64,000 nucleotides of DNA. Origin: Kribbella steppae (GTDB taxonomy: Bacteria > Actinomycetota > Actinomycetes > Propionibacteriales > Kribbellaceae). Below are positions 8,508 through 17,442 of this stretch, one piece after another (the stretch's first letter is position 1; the number at the start of each line of letters is the position of its first letter). The notes below the pieces were generated by a model that was not told the origin of the DNA, made no database searches, and saw only the letters and a list, made by a program, of their open reading frames with translations. Location: NCBI RefSeq assembly GCF_004342025.1, contig NZ_SLWN01000001.1, forward strand, positions 896,788 to 960,787, read 5' to 3'. A program made the position numbers and the translations under genes.

Positions 8508-8533
8508 GATGTGCAAGTCACCACTTGCACATC
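8508..8533 (-). promoter_or_regulatory. Perfect 26-bp inverted repeat, likely ArsR autoregulatory operator
   Basis: The arms GATGTGCAAGT (8508-8518) and ACTTGCACATC (8523-8533) are perfectly complementary over 11 bp with a four-base centre. The left arm contains the -35 hexamer (TTGCAC on the minus strand) of the SRPBCC-ArsR operon. ArsR-family repressors bind such sites over their own promoter, so autoregulation is the simplest reading. Confidence 0.65.
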
Positions 8534-8990
8534 ACGGAGCGCAGGACTGAAGCTGGGTCGCGGTGGCAATGGTGGCCTCGATCCAGCGGCGGCGCAGGAA
8601 GTGCGCCTTGAGCAACCGGTGGACGCCGTCCAGGACGACCAGGCGACCGCGGTAGGCGACCAGGTTGATCGGGCGCTCCAGGTCGGCATCCATCACGCGC
8701 TGGTAGGGGGCACGGAAGTTCATCGGGGTGGCGGCGACCTGGTTCGGGGTGACCTTGAAGCGTTCGCCGTCGAGCTGCCACAGCGGCAGGTCGAACATCC
8801 AGATCAGATCGGCGACCTCCACCGGCTCGACCTTCAGGTCGAGCTCCCACAGCTTCTCCAGCTGCCATCGGTACGGCGGGAACGCATCGCGGACCGAGTC
8901 CGGCATCAGGGCGAGCAGTTCCCCGAACGAGACGTCCGGCGCAGCCCGATCAGCATCCGCGTCGAAGGAGACATCCTTGTCGATCGTCAC
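8532..8990 (-). CDS. ParB-like nuclease/sulfiredoxin-fold domain protein
   Basis: The 152-residue protein contains LERPINLVAYRGRLVVLDG followed by VHRLLKAHFLRRR, close to the ParB/Srx-type pattern (a beta strand, then DGxHR, then a helix) around residues 107-135. Such single-domain proteins are common in actinobacteria and are thought to act in nucleotide or nucleic-acid chemistry; the role is unknown. The N-terminal 20 residues are acidic and probably flexible. It stands alone, its 3' end running into the operator of the SRPBCC-ArsR operon. Confidence 0.6.
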   Translation of the reverse strand: MTIDKDVSFDADADRAAPDVSFGELLALMPDSVRDAFPPYRWQLEKLWELDLKVEPVEVADLIWMFDLPLWQLDGERFKVTPNQVAATPMNFRAPYQRVMDADLERPINLVAYRGRLVVLDGVHRLLKAHFLRRRWIEATIATATQLQSCAP

Positions 8991-9072
8991 GGTCGTGCAG
9001 GCTACGCCATCCCCAGAGCCATTCGCGGAGGCATCCGCGAAGGCATCCGCTAGGCATCCGCGGACCGCGGCC

Positions 9073-10167
9073 TCAGCCGAGCGCCGTGCGGTGGATGATC
9101 ACGATCGCGGAGTCGTCCCCCGGACCGCCGGCTGCGTCGACCAGCACATCGGCACCGCCCTGGAACCCCTGTGCGACCAGGCGTTCCGCGGCCCCCGCCA
9201 GCCGGTCGGTCCCCCGGCCGATGTCCCGCAGCGGCGTCTCGACCATCCCGTCGCTGTACAGGAACAACGCGTCCCCCTGCTTCAACTGCCCGTGGTTCAC
9301 CGAGAACTCCGGCGCCTCCATCAGCCCGAGCAACGGCCCGTCGGCGTCCCGCGTCTGCCACCGCCCCGACCACGCGTCGAACTGGATCGCGGGCGGATGA
9401 CCGGCCGTCCGAACGTCGAAGTTCCCGGTCCTCAGATCGACGGCGACATGCACCACGGTGGCGAAGTCGTCGTCCCAGTCCTGGCGCCGCAGATACCGGT
9501 TCGCCGATGGCAGGAACTCCTCCTCCGGTACGACGCCGAGCAGTCCGCCGAACGCTCCGGACAACAGCAGCGCCCGGGTCCCCGCGTCGATTCCCTTGCC
9601 CGAGACATCGACCAGTGCAACCTCGAGTACGTCGCCGCGGGTCGTCGACACGACGAAGTCACCGGAGAACGTCGAACCGCCGGCCGAGCGGATCGCCACC
9701 TCGGCGAGCCAGCCGGCCGGCAGCGGCGGCAACTCGCCCTGCGCGGTGAGGATGTCGCGCAACTCCATCAGCATCGACTCACCGCGCGTCCCCGGCACTC
9801 CGAGCCGGCTGCGCACCTTGGCATTGGTCAGCATGATCCAGCCGATGACCGCGAGGACCAGCACAAAGCCGATCCGGGGCAGCGTCAGTCCGCGGGACAG
9901 GACGACGTACGCGCCGAACGTCACCGTGATCCCGGTCAGCGCCACCAGTTCGCGGAACCTCAGCAGCAGGCCGCCGAGCACCAGCGGGATGATCAGCAAG
10001 GAGGCCGGTACCAACGTCTGCCAGACCAGGCTGGAGACGGCAAAGACGACAGTCGTCAGCGCCAGCGCGACGAAGGCGAGCCGATGGGATCGGCGGGCAC
10101 GTCGCCCCAGCCATTCGACCCGGCGGCCGATCCGTCGTACCTCAGCGAGACCGCCACTCCTGTTCAT
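9073..10167 (-). CDS. Membrane-anchored PP2C/SpoIIE (RsbU-type) protein phosphatase
   Basis: The 364-residue protein has an N-terminal region with about four hydrophobic segments (roughly residues 30-110) and a C-terminal SpoIIE/PP2C catalytic domain, seen in GDFVVSTTRGDVLEVALVDV followed by SGKGIDAG (metal-binding aspartates), TAGHPP, LFLYSDGMVE and the final DDSAIVII. RsbU-type enzymes dephosphorylate anti-anti-sigma factors and so release sigma factors in stress signalling. No sigma factor or partner-switching gene is adjacent, so its partner lies elsewhere. The ATG at 10167 is taken; the frame stays open upstream. Confidence 0.85.
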   Translation of the reverse strand: MNRSGGLAEVRRIGRRVEWLGRRARRSHRLAFVALALTTVVFAVSSLVWQTLVPASLLIIPLVLGGLLLRFRELVALTGITVTFGAYVVLSRGLTLPRIGFVLVLAVIGWIMLTNAKVRSRLGVPGTRGESMLMELRDILTAQGELPPLPAGWLAEVAIRSAGGSTFSGDFVVSTTRGDVLEVALVDVSGKGIDAGTRALLLSGAFGGLLGVVPEEEFLPSANRYLRRQDWDDDFATVVHVAVDLRTGNFDVRTAGHPPAIQFDAWSGRWQTRDADGPLLGLMEAPEFSVNHGQLKQGDALFLYSDGMVETPLRDIGRGTDRLAGAAERLVAQGFQGGADVLVDAAGGPGDDSAIVIIHRTALG

Positions 10168-10230
10168 GGTGTGAAGAAGATAACGGCACTGGCTGGTCCG
10201 CGCATCCAGTCGTAACACAACTGATGAATG

Positions 10231-11058
10231 TCAGCTCTTGCGCGTGAGGCCGGTGCGCTGGCACTTCGGGCACCAGAACAAGTTGCGTCCGGCCAATATC
10301 TCGGTCCGGACCACCGAATGGCAGACGTGGCAGCGCTGCCCCTGCCGGCGGTACACATACACCTCGCCACCATGGTCGTCCTGACGTGGATCGCGGCCCA
10401 TTGCCTCGGGTGTGTGGTCGTCGGCCACGGTATCGATCCGGCCGGTCTCGACGCCGTACTTCATCAGCTCGAGCAGGTCGTCCCACATCCCCTGCCACTC
10501 GCGCTTCTTCACCAGGTGGCCGCGTGTCATCGGATGCAGCTTCGCCCGGAACAGCACCTCGGCGCGATAGACGTTGCCGACGCCGCTGAGTACTTCCTGG
10601 TCCATCAGCAGTTGCCCGATCGGCAGCTTGCTGCGGTGGATCCGTTTCCAGGCCAGCTCAGGGTCGGCGTCGTCGCGCAGTGGGTCCGGACCGAGCCGGG
10701 CCATCAACGCCTCGCGCTCGGGATCGGTCAGCACCTCGCACACGGTCGCTCCGCGCAGATCGGCGTACGACGTCTCGTTCTGCAAGCGGAGCCGGACCTG
10801 ACCGACCGGCTCGGGCACCGGGGCCGGCCCGAAGTCGACCTTGCCGATCAGGCCGAGGTGGATGTGGAGCCAGCCTGCGCCCTCGAAGTCGGCGAGGAAG
10901 TGTTTGCCGTGAGCCTCGGTCTGGCGCAGGACCTGCCCGTTCAGCCGCGCGGCGCCGTCGACGAACCGGCCCTGCGGGCTGGACGCCTGGACCGGGCGGC
11001 CGCCGAACGCGTCCCAGACGTCGTTCGCCAGCCGGTGCAGGGTGTGACCTTCAGGCAT
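10231..11058 (-). CDS. nei: Endonuclease VIII-type DNA glycosylase, Nei1-like
   Basis: The 275-residue protein starts MPEGHTLHRLA, whose proline (after Met removal) and glutamate are the catalytic residues of the Fpg/Nei family. The family lysine loop is present (QGRFVDGAARLNG), as is the helix-two-turn-helix segment (LLMDQEVLSGVGNVYRAEVL). A C-terminal zinc finger has Cys pairs CHVC and CPKC. The N-terminus and overall order are those of mycobacterial Nei1 (Rv2464c, from memory), which removes oxidised pyrimidines from DNA. It is followed by rpiB as in M. tuberculosis. Confidence 0.9.
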   Translation of the reverse strand: MPEGHTLHRLANDVWDAFGGRPVQASSPQGRFVDGAARLNGQVLRQTEAHGKHFLADFEGAGWLHIHLGLIGKVDFGPAPVPEPVGQVRLRLQNETSYADLRGATVCEVLTDPEREALMARLGPDPLRDDADPELAWKRIHRSKLPIGQLLMDQEVLSGVGNVYRAEVLFRAKLHPMTRGHLVKKREWQGMWDDLLELMKYGVETGRIDTVADDHTPEAMGRDPRQDDHGGEVYVYRRQGQRCHVCHSVVRTEILAGRNLFWCPKCQRTGLTRKS

Positions 11059-11146
11059 GATTCCTCTTATGGGTATAACAGGTTCGTCAGGAGCCAAGGG
11101 CCGCAGCGGCCCACCCACCCCGGCGGTCGTCGGCACGGGCCGCTCG

Positions 11147-11287
11147 ATGCGGGCCCGTGACGTCTCCCGCCCACGTCACCCGGTCAACCGCCGCCCGGTC
11201 GAACCGAAGCCCTCCGAGCCGGAGCCGGCCGATGACGACAAGCCGGAGGCTCAAGGCAACGGCGGCAGCTCGCCGGTCGACTCGTAG
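11147..11287 (+). CDS. Possible small hydrophilic protein (doubtful)
   Basis: A 46-residue frame starting MRARDVSRPR is rich in Pro, Glu, Asp and Arg and would be disordered. It is open further upstream to ATG 11069. It overlaps the 3' end of the convergent rpiB by 37 bp. Nothing but the open frame and a charged composition supports it; it could equally be a chance frame in high-GC DNA. Confidence 0.22.
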   Translation: MRARDVSRPRHPVNRRPVEPKPSEPEPADDDKPEAQGNGGSSPVDS

Positions 11288-11718
11288 GCGGACAGCATGT
11301 CGATCCGTCGGGTGTGCCGGTCCTCACCCGAGTAGTCGGTGGCCAGAAACGTGTCGACGAACCCGGTCGCCTCGTCCTCGGAGTGCATCCGCGCCCCGAC
11401 GCTGATCACGTTCGCGTTGTTGTGCTCGCGCCCGAGCCGCGCGGTGTCGGTGCTCCAGGCCAGGATCGCCCGGACCCCCTTCACCTTGTTGGCCGCGATC
11501 TGCTCACCGTTGCCGGAGCCACCGATCACGATGCCGAGGCTGCCCTCGTCCTTGGCCACCCCCTCACCGGCCCGCAGGCAGTACGGCGGGTAGTCGTCGA
11601 CCGCGTCGTACACGGCCGGGCCGTGGTCGACGACGTCGTGTCCGGCAGCCTTGAGGTGCTGGACCAGGTGATTCTTCAGTTCGAAGCCGGCATGGTCGGA
11701 GCCGATGTGCACTCGCAT
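11251..11718 (-). CDS. rpiB: Ribose-5-phosphate isomerase B
   Basis: The 155-residue protein is a standard RpiB/LacAB isomerase: MRVHIGSDHAGFELK, the proton-shuttling region GIVIGGSGNGEQIAANKVKG, and NNANVISVGARM. As in actinobacterial RpiB, the catalytic residue is expected to be a glutamate (E in GNGEQ) instead of the cysteine of E. coli RpiB, since the loop reads SGNG with no Cys. It interconverts ribose-5-phosphate and ribulose-5-phosphate in the pentose phosphate pathway. ATG 11718 is the family start. It lies 10 bp after the serine hydrolase gene. Confidence 0.95.
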   Translation of the reverse strand: MRVHIGSDHAGFELKNHLVQHLKAAGHDVVDHGPAVYDAVDDYPPYCLRAGEGVAKDEGSLGIVIGGSGNGEQIAANKVKGVRAILAWSTDTARLGREHNNANVISVGARMHSEDEATGFVDTFLATDYSGEDRHTRRIDMLSAYESTGELPPLP

Positions 11719-11728
11719 GGCCTGCAAT

Positions 11729-12529
11729 CTACTGTCCGCCGCCTTGCGTGCGTACGCCGCCCGGCACTGTCAGCGCCGCGGTCAGCCGCGTCACCTCGGC
11801 GTAGGCCTTCTCGTACTGCGTTCCGGACGGGTGCAACGTGAACACCGCGACGATGGTCCGGTCGCTCGGCCCGACCGTCCCCGTGGTGTGCAGTGCATCG
11901 CTGACGAGGTCGACCGGCGTATCGACCGGCTTGGCCGTGTCCTTGCGGTAGCCGCTCGACCCGAGGAAACCCGACCAGCCCTGCTTGATGCTGAAATCAG
12001 GATCGAAGACCGACGCGATCCCGAAGTACTGGTCGAAGCCGTCCGTGCCGAGGCGGGTCGGCTGGTGCAGCAGGCCCATCACCAACTCCCGCACCGGCTC
12101 GGGTGCCCGATCCAGGATGTAGCGATAGATCTGGACAGTGTCGGCGGCGGTGATCGCGACGTACCCCCAGAAGCCGGGGTGGGTGGTGGGCGGCCCGGCC
12201 GTGTGGGTCAGGCCGAGCCGCTGCACCATCCGGTCGACGATGGCGGCACCACCGAGCTCGTCCCAGTAGTAGCTCGCCGCGTCGTCGTCGCTGCTGCGCA
12301 GCATCACCTCGAGCCGGGTCCGGTCCGCGGCCGGTACGTCGTACGCCGGCGCACGGTCCCAGAGGTAGTCGAGCACGATCAGCAGCTTCACCACGGACGC
12401 CGACCGGAACCGGTGATCCGCGTTGTGCCGCTGGACGAACAGCCCGGTCCTGCGGTCGAAGACGGCGATCCCGGCCGTCACGCCGTCGGATACCGCATCG
12501 ATCTCGGGCAGCTCATCACGCAGCGTCAT
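11729..12529 (-). CDS. Serine hydrolase of the class A beta-lactamase/PBP-like fold
   Basis: The 266-residue protein has SASVVKLLIVLDYL, a clear SxxK active-site motif, followed by a DDDAASYYW segment in the position of the SDN loop and KQGWSG in the position of the KTG triad. This is the fold of class A beta-lactamases and small D-Ala-D-Ala peptidases. There is no obvious signal peptide from ATG 12529 (the frame is open to GTG 12577), so it may be cytosolic and not an antibiotic-resistance enzyme. It sits between rpiB and the DsbA-like gene, an insertion relative to the mycobacterial order. Confidence 0.78.
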   Translation of the reverse strand: MTLRDELPEIDAVSDGVTAGIAVFDRRTGLFVQRHNADHRFRSASVVKLLIVLDYLWDRAPAYDVPAADRTRLEVMLRSSDDDAASYYWDELGGAAIVDRMVQRLGLTHTAGPPTTHPGFWGYVAITAADTVQIYRYILDRAPEPVRELVMGLLHQPTRLGTDGFDQYFGIASVFDPDFSIKQGWSGFLGSSGYRKDTAKPVDTPVDLVSDALHTTGTVGPSDRTIVAVFTLHPSGTQYEKAYAEVTRLTAALTVPGGVRTQGGGQ

Positions 12530-12619
12530 CTGGAACCTACTCACCACTCGGGGGATTCGTTGGTGAGCAACCTTCACCAGCCGGCGCGGTTCGAAACAAG
12601 CCCTGAACCACAGACCGAA

Positions 12620-13234
12620 TCAGTCGAAGATCGGGCCGCGGTCCCGGGTCCGCTTGATCTCGAAGAAGCCCTCGGTGCCGGCCACCAGGCGGACGCCGTC
12701 CCAGAGCTTGCCGGCCGCCTCACCCTTCGGGGCGGGCGTGACCACCGGGCCGAAGAAGGCGGTGCCCTCGACGGCGATGACCGGCGTACCGACCTCCATG
12801 CCGACCAGGTCCATGCCGGCATGGTGCGACTTCTTCAGGGCATCGTCATAGCGGTCGGTCTCGGCGGCCTCGATCAGCGACGCCGGCAGCCCGACCTCCG
12901 CGAGAGCCTCCTTCACCACGTCACCCTTGCCGTCGCCGACGCCACGACCCTCGACGTGGATCCGCTGGCCGAGCGCGGTGTAGAGCGGCAGCAGCACCTC
13001 GTTACCGTGGGCCTGCTCGGCCGCGATCAGCACCCGGACCGGGCCCCGGAGGTTGCGCAGGTTCTGCTTGTACTTCTCGTCCAGATGGTCACGCCCTTCG
13101 TTCAGGACGGCCAGGCTCATCACGTGCCAGGTCGTCGTCACGTCCCGGACCTGCTCGACCTCGAGCATCCAGCGAGACGTCATCCAGGCCCAGGGGCAGG
13201 CCGGGTCGAACCAGAAATCGGCGGAGGCAGTCAT
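12620..13234 (-). CDS. DsbA-family thioredoxin-fold protein, Rv2466c-like
   Basis: The 204-residue protein matches, from memory, the mycobacterial mycothiol-dependent nitroreductase Rv2466c over its whole length: ADFWFDPACPWAWMTSRW, HVMSLAVLNEGRD, VRVLIAAEQAHGNEVL, KSHHAGMD and GTAFFGPV. The active site reads C-P-W-A, so the second cysteine of the CPWC pair is absent and resolution would need mycothiol or another thiol. The start at ATG 13234 is favoured because TATGAT ends seven bases upstream, giving a leaderless mRNA. It is divergent from pepN, as Rv2466c is from Rv2467. Confidence 0.88.
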   Translation of the reverse strand: MTASADFWFDPACPWAWMTSRWMLEVEQVRDVTTTWHVMSLAVLNEGRDHLDEKYKQNLRNLRGPVRVLIAAEQAHGNEVLLPLYTALGQRIHVEGRGVGDGKGDVVKEALAEVGLPASLIEAAETDRYDDALKKSHHAGMDLVGMEVGTPVIAVEGTAFFGPVVTPAPKGEAAGKLWDGVRLVAGTEGFFEIKRTRDRGPIFD

Positions 13235-13343
13235 ATTCACCATCATACAAAATCGAACAACTATGCACCGGTTTGGTATCCATGCCCCAAGATCGCGGGG
13301 AAACCGTCGGCGAACCGGCCAGCCAGGTGCATAGGATGCCGAC

Positions 13344-15914
13344 ATGCCTGGAACCAACCTCACGCGCGACGAGGCGCGTACCCGTGCCGGGGTGGTCAGC
13401 GATGTCGAATACGCGATCGAGCTCGACCTGACCAACGCCCCGAGCGGCGCTCCGACCTTCCGGTCGGAGACCACCATCACATTCGCCGCCACCGCCGGCG
13501 CGAGCACCTTCGCCGACCTGATCGCGGAGAAGGTGCGTGAGGTGACCCTGAACGGCCGCTCGCTCGACCCGGACACCGTGTACGACGGCGCCCGCGTGCA
13601 GCTGGACGAGCTGGCGGAGCGCAACGAGCTGACGGTGATCGCGGACTGCACCTACTCGCGCACCGGTGAAGGGCTGCACCGCTCGGTCGACCCGGCCGAC
13701 AAGGAGACCTACCTCTACACGCAGTTCGAGGTACCGGACGCCCGCCGGGTGTTCACCACCTTCGAGCAGCCGGACCTCAAGGCCCCTTTCACTTTCACCG
13801 TGTCCGCGCCGGCCCGCTGGGTGGTCATCTCCAACGCGCCGACGCCCGAGCCCACGTCGTACCAGGGTGAGAACGGCGAGGAGCTGGCCCGCTGGGAGTT
13901 CCCGCCGACCGAGCGGATGTCGACGTACATCACCGCGGTGGTGGCCGGGCCGTACCACGTCGTCACGGACTCGTACGACGGCCCGCACGGCAGCTACCCG
14001 TTGTCGCTGCTCTGCCGTCCGTCGCTGAAGGAAGCCCTCGACGTCGACGACCTGTTCGAGGTGACCAAGCAGGGCTTCGAGCTGTTCGAGCAGGCCTTCG
14101 GGACGCCGTACCCGTTCCACAAGTACGACCAGGCGTTCGTGCCGGAGTACAACATGGGCGCGATGGAGAACGCGGGGTGCGTCACGCTGCGGGACGAGTA
14201 CATCTTCCGCAGCCGGACGACGCACGCGGAGATGGAAGCCCGCGCGAACACGGTGCTGCACGAGCTCGCGCACATGTGGTTCGGCGACCTGGTCACGATG
14301 ACCTGGTGGGACGACCTGTGGCTGAACGAGTCGTTCGCCGAGTGGGCCAGCCACTGGGCCCAGGCGGTCGCGACGACCAAGTACGCCGGTGCCTGGACGA
14401 CCTTCTGCAACGCGCGGAAGAACTGGGCCTACCGGCAGGACCAGCTGCCCTCGACACACCCGATCGCGGCCGACATGGTCGACTTCCATGCGGTCGAAGT
14501 GAACTTCGACGGCATCACCTATGCCAAGGGCGCCTCGACGCTGCGGCAGCTGGTCGCGTTCGTCGGTGAGGACACCTTCATCAGCGCGCTGAAGGAGTAC
14601 TTCTCCGACCACGCGTTCGGCAACACCGAGCTGACCGACCTGCTGAAGCCGTTGGAGAAGGCGTCCGGGCGCGACCTGGACGACTGGACCGAGCGCTGGC
14701 TGCGGACGGCCGGCGTCAACACGCTGCGGGCCGACTTCGCGGTCGACGCCGAGGGTGCGTTCACGTCCTTCGCGATCGAGCAGACCGCGGCGGAGAACTT
14801 CCCGGTCCTGCGGCCGCACCGGCTGGCTGTCGGCCTGTACCGCCGTACCGATGAAGGCCTGGTCCGGACCGAGCGGTTCGAGGTCGACATCGACGGACCG
14901 CGCACCGAGCTGGCCGAACTGGTCGGCGCGACGCAGCCGGACCTCGTGCTGCTGAACGACGACGACCTCACCTACGCCAAGATCCGGCTGGACGAGCGGT
15001 CCCGGGCCACCCTGGTCGAGTCGATCGACCAGCTGACGGAATCGTTGCCCCGGGCCCTTGCCTGGGGTGCGGCCTGGGACATGACCCGCGACGCCGAGAT
15101 GCCGGCCAGCCAGTACGTCGGCATCGTGCTGCGCGGGATCAAGGCCGAGACCGACCTGACCGGCGTACGGTCGCTGCTCGGCCAGGCGACCAGCGCGATC
15201 AACCTCTACGCGGCACCGGCGAACCGGCCGACGCTGCGGGCGCAGTTCGAAGAGACGCTGGCCGAGCTGCTCGTCAACGCCGAGCCGGGCAGCGACCACC
15301 AGCTCGCGTTCGCCCGGGCCTACAGCTCCGCGGTGTTCTCCGATGCCGGCGCCGACCGGCTGGCCGCGTGGCTCGACGACCGCGACCTGCCCTCGGGGCT
15401 CGTGGTGGACACCGATCTTCGCTGGACGCTGATCGTCGCGCTGGCCCGGCTCGGCCGGATCGGTGCCGACGAGATCGACGACGAGTTGACCCGGGACACA
15501 ACCATCACCGGGCAGGAGCGGGCCGCCCAGGCACGGGCCGCCCGGCCGACCGCCGAGGCCAAGGAAGACGCGTGGCGGATCGCGGTCGAGTCCGGGGACA
15601 CCCCGAACGAGACGCAGTTCCGGACGATCCTCGGCTTCCAGCAGCCAGGTCAGGAGGAGCTGCTGCGGCCGTTCGTCGCGAGGTACCTGAGCGCGGCCAA
15701 GGACGTCTACACCCGCCTCGGCTCCTCGATGGGCGAGAACGTGCTGGTCTACCTGTCGCCGCGGAATCTGGCGGAACAGCCGACGCTCGACGCACTCACG
15801 TCCTGGCTGTCGACGGAGTCCTCGTCGGTGGACGCTCCCACCTTGCGCTACGTCAGCGAGGCCCAGGCCGACCTGACCCGCGCCCTCGCGGCCCAGGCCC
15901 GCGACGCGAGCTGA
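13344..15914 (+). CDS. pepN: Aminopeptidase N (M1 family zinc metallopeptidase)
   Basis: The 856-residue protein has the full M1 layout: an N-terminal beta domain, the substrate-anchoring MGAMENAG exopeptidase motif, the zinc site HELAHMWFGD with the third ligand in NESFAEW 18 residues later, and the ERAP1-like helical C-terminal domain. It removes N-terminal amino acids from peptides in the cytosol. Length matches actinobacterial PepN. A strong hairpin follows the stop codon. Confidence 0.95.
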   Translation: MPGTNLTRDEARTRAGVVSDVEYAIELDLTNAPSGAPTFRSETTITFAATAGASTFADLIAEKVREVTLNGRSLDPDTVYDGARVQLDELAERNELTVIADCTYSRTGEGLHRSVDPADKETYLYTQFEVPDARRVFTTFEQPDLKAPFTFTVSAPARWVVISNAPTPEPTSYQGENGEELARWEFPPTERMSTYITAVVAGPYHVVTDSYDGPHGSYPLSLLCRPSLKEALDVDDLFEVTKQGFELFEQAFGTPYPFHKYDQAFVPEYNMGAMENAGCVTLRDEYIFRSRTTHAEMEARANTVLHELAHMWFGDLVTMTWWDDLWLNESFAEWASHWAQAVATTKYAGAWTTFCNARKNWAYRQDQLPSTHPIAADMVDFHAVEVNFDGITYAKGASTLRQLVAFVGEDTFISALKEYFSDHAFGNTELTDLLKPLEKASGRDLDDWTERWLRTAGVNTLRADFAVDAEGAFTSFAIEQTAAENFPVLRPHRLAVGLYRRTDEGLVRTERFEVDIDGPRTELAELVGATQPDLVLLNDDDLTYAKIRLDERSRATLVESIDQLTESLPRALAWGAAWDMTRDAEMPASQYVGIVLRGIKAETDLTGVRSLLGQATSAINLYAAPANRPTLRAQFEETLAELLVNAEPGSDHQLAFARAYSSAVFSDAGADRLAAWLDDRDLPSGLVVDTDLRWTLIVALARLGRIGADEIDDELTRDTTITGQERAAQARAARPTAEAKEDAWRIAVESGDTPNETQFRTILGFQQPGQEELLRPFVARYLSAAKDVYTRLGSSMGENVLVYLSPRNLAEQPTLDALTSWLSTESSSVDAPTLRYVSEAQADLTRALAAQARDAS

Positions 15915-15917
15915 ACA

Positions 15918-15954
15918 CGACACCGGCGGTCTCTCGTTGAGACCGCCGGTGTCG
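15918..15954 (+). terminator. Strong terminator hairpin after pepN
   Basis: A perfect 16-bp stem (left arm 15918-15933, right arm 15939-15954) closes a five-base loop TCGTT directly after the pepN stop. It is the longest perfect stem in this part of the window; there is only a weak T-rich tail, as is usual at high GC. Confidence 0.8.
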
Positions 15955-15985
15955 AATTGGACCAGGGTGGGGTAAGACTGGGGCG

Positions 15986-16516
15986 GTGCCCGCTTCTGAC
16001 CCCGCCCTGGCAGGTGCGGCAGCCGTTGCGCTGACCGGACTGGCAGAGGCGTACCGCCCTCGCCCTGTCACTCCACTGATGCCCTGGCGCTATCCGCATC
16101 GCCTGGTGAAGCCGTACATCATCACTGCCCGCGGACGGCAGTGGGACGACCAGATGGTCGACGCCGCCCGCGCCACCGCCACCCGGCAGCTCGAGTTCGA
16201 CGACGCGATGGGTTCGGTCGGGCTCGGCGTCGTCGTACTGCACCTCGGCGACGACGGGATCTACCTCGTCGTGCAGAGCTGGGCGAAGGATTTCCAGTCC
16301 CGGCAGAGCATCTTCAGCGGCATGGACGTCGACGACCTCCGGCCGGCCCCGATCGGTGCGGCCCCATGCGTCTGGGAGCTGGAGGTCCTCAGCCACGAAC
16401 GGGCGTCGTACGTGAACCACATCCTCGGCGCCGACGTCGATGTGGACGCCTGGCTCGACGACGCCCTCGACACCCGCCCCCAGCCGAAATACGACGGCAT
16501 CCCCTCCGGGACCTAG
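15986..16516 (+). CDS. Conserved hypothetical protein
   Basis: The 176-residue protein starts at GTG 15986. It has a central alpha/beta region with WDDQMVDAARATATRQLEFDDA and VVVLHLGDDGIYLVVQSW, and a C-terminal part with WELEVLSHERASYVNHILG and DVDAWLDDAL. It is soluble, with no signal or membrane segment. I do not recognise a named domain. It stands alone between the pepN terminator and the next secreted protein, both on the same strand. Confidence 0.7.
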   Translation: MPASDPALAGAAAVALTGLAEAYRPRPVTPLMPWRYPHRLVKPYIITARGRQWDDQMVDAARATATRQLEFDDAMGSVGLGVVVLHLGDDGIYLVVQSWAKDFQSRQSIFSGMDVDDLRPAPIGAAPCVWELEVLSHERASYVNHILGADVDVDAWLDDALDTRPQPKYDGIPSGT

Positions 16517-16722
16517 GGCACGTCGCAGATCGCGGTAGCGCGAACGCTGCCAGTGAGAGTCAAACGCTTGTTGTTCGGCGGATAGTGAGGTGCCGACTCC
16601 GGGGCGCGATTCCTTGTCCCGAAGGAGATTCTCATCACGTGAGCAGTACTCATTTATTCAGTGGTTCGGTTTAAGCTGCAGCAAATATCCACCACCGGGG
16701 AATCTGGGGAGGGACCCTTGTC

Positions 16723-17442
16723 GTGACACCCGTGGATCACCGGAGGCCACCCGCCCGGCGACAACCGAAGAGCCCTTCCCGGCAGAGTCATTCCCCGCAC
16801 AGTCACTCCCGCAAGCCCCAGCGCTCGCACAGTGCGGTCGGTGCGGCGATCGTGGCCGCCGCCGCGATGGTCGCCGTGTTCGCGTTCATCCTGACCCGGG
16901 GATCGTCGACCCCGCCCACCGACGACGGCCTGCGGGTGGGCGGCGCCGCGAACGGCGGAGCGGGGCCACCGGCGGCGGCCGCGCCGAGCCAGAGTACGGA
17001 TCCGTCCCCGTCGGTCAACACCTCCAAGGCGGATCGCAAGCCGCCGGCGTCCTCGGCGTCGCCGAAGGCCAAGGTGCAGACCCCGCCGAGCGCGACGCCG
17101 AACACCGGCGCGACCTCTCCGGCCTTCAAGCGCGGCCAATGGATCGTCGTGATGGAGAAGTACCCGACCGACGTCGGCATGGACGCGGATCAGCTCGCCA
17201 AGGCCACAGCGGTCAAGATGATCACGGCGGGCGTTCCGGCCAAGGCGATGCTGGTCAACGGGCAGTATCCCGGGATCTCCAACAGCTCCATGGAGCCGGT
17301 CACCGACACCTGGATCGTCTACCTCGGTCCGGGCACATCGTCGGGGCAGATGCTCGACCTGTGCTCCGATCCGAGGACACAGCGCGTCCACAGCAGCCCC
17401 GCTTGCCCCACCTTCGAACCAGCCGGTGCCCCAGGCAGCTAG
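16723..17442 (+). CDS. Membrane-anchored protein with proline/serine linker and SPOR-like C-domain
   Basis: The 239-residue protein has a basic N-terminus rich in His, Arg, Ser and Pro, one transmembrane helix (GAAIVAAAAMVAVFAFIL, about residues 40-57), an extended Pro/Ser/Ala linker (60-135), and a compact C-terminal region with WIVVMEKYPTD, a K-A-T-A-V-K helix and DTWIVYLGPG, like the beta-alpha-beta of SPOR or sporulation-related domains. I infer an extracytoplasmic domain tethered by the linker, possibly near the cell wall. GTG 16723 is preceded by GGGGAGGGA. Confidence 0.65.
   Translation: MTPVDHRRPPARRQPKSPSRQSHSPHSHSRKPQRSHSAVGAAIVAAAAMVAVFAFILTRGSSTPPTDDGLRVGGAANGGAGPPAAAAPSQSTDPSPSVNTSKADRKPPASSASPKAKVQTPPSATPNTGATSPAFKRGQWIVVMEKYPTDVGMDADQLAKATAVKMITAGVPAKAMLVNGQYPGISNSSMEPVTDTWIVYLGPGTSSGQMLDLCSDPRTQRVHSSPACPTFEPAGAPGS

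Noticed and set aside
11729..12529. Beta-lactamase
   Set aside because: The SxxK motif is present but there is no signal peptide and the KTG triad is changed to KQG, so beta-lactam hydrolysis cannot be claimed.
13089..15923. Minus-strand frame of 944 residues opposite pepN
   Set aside because: It is the antisense of pepN in a high-GC gene with open third frame; it has Arg/Gly/Val-rich composition and no family pattern, whereas pepN has full M1 motifs.
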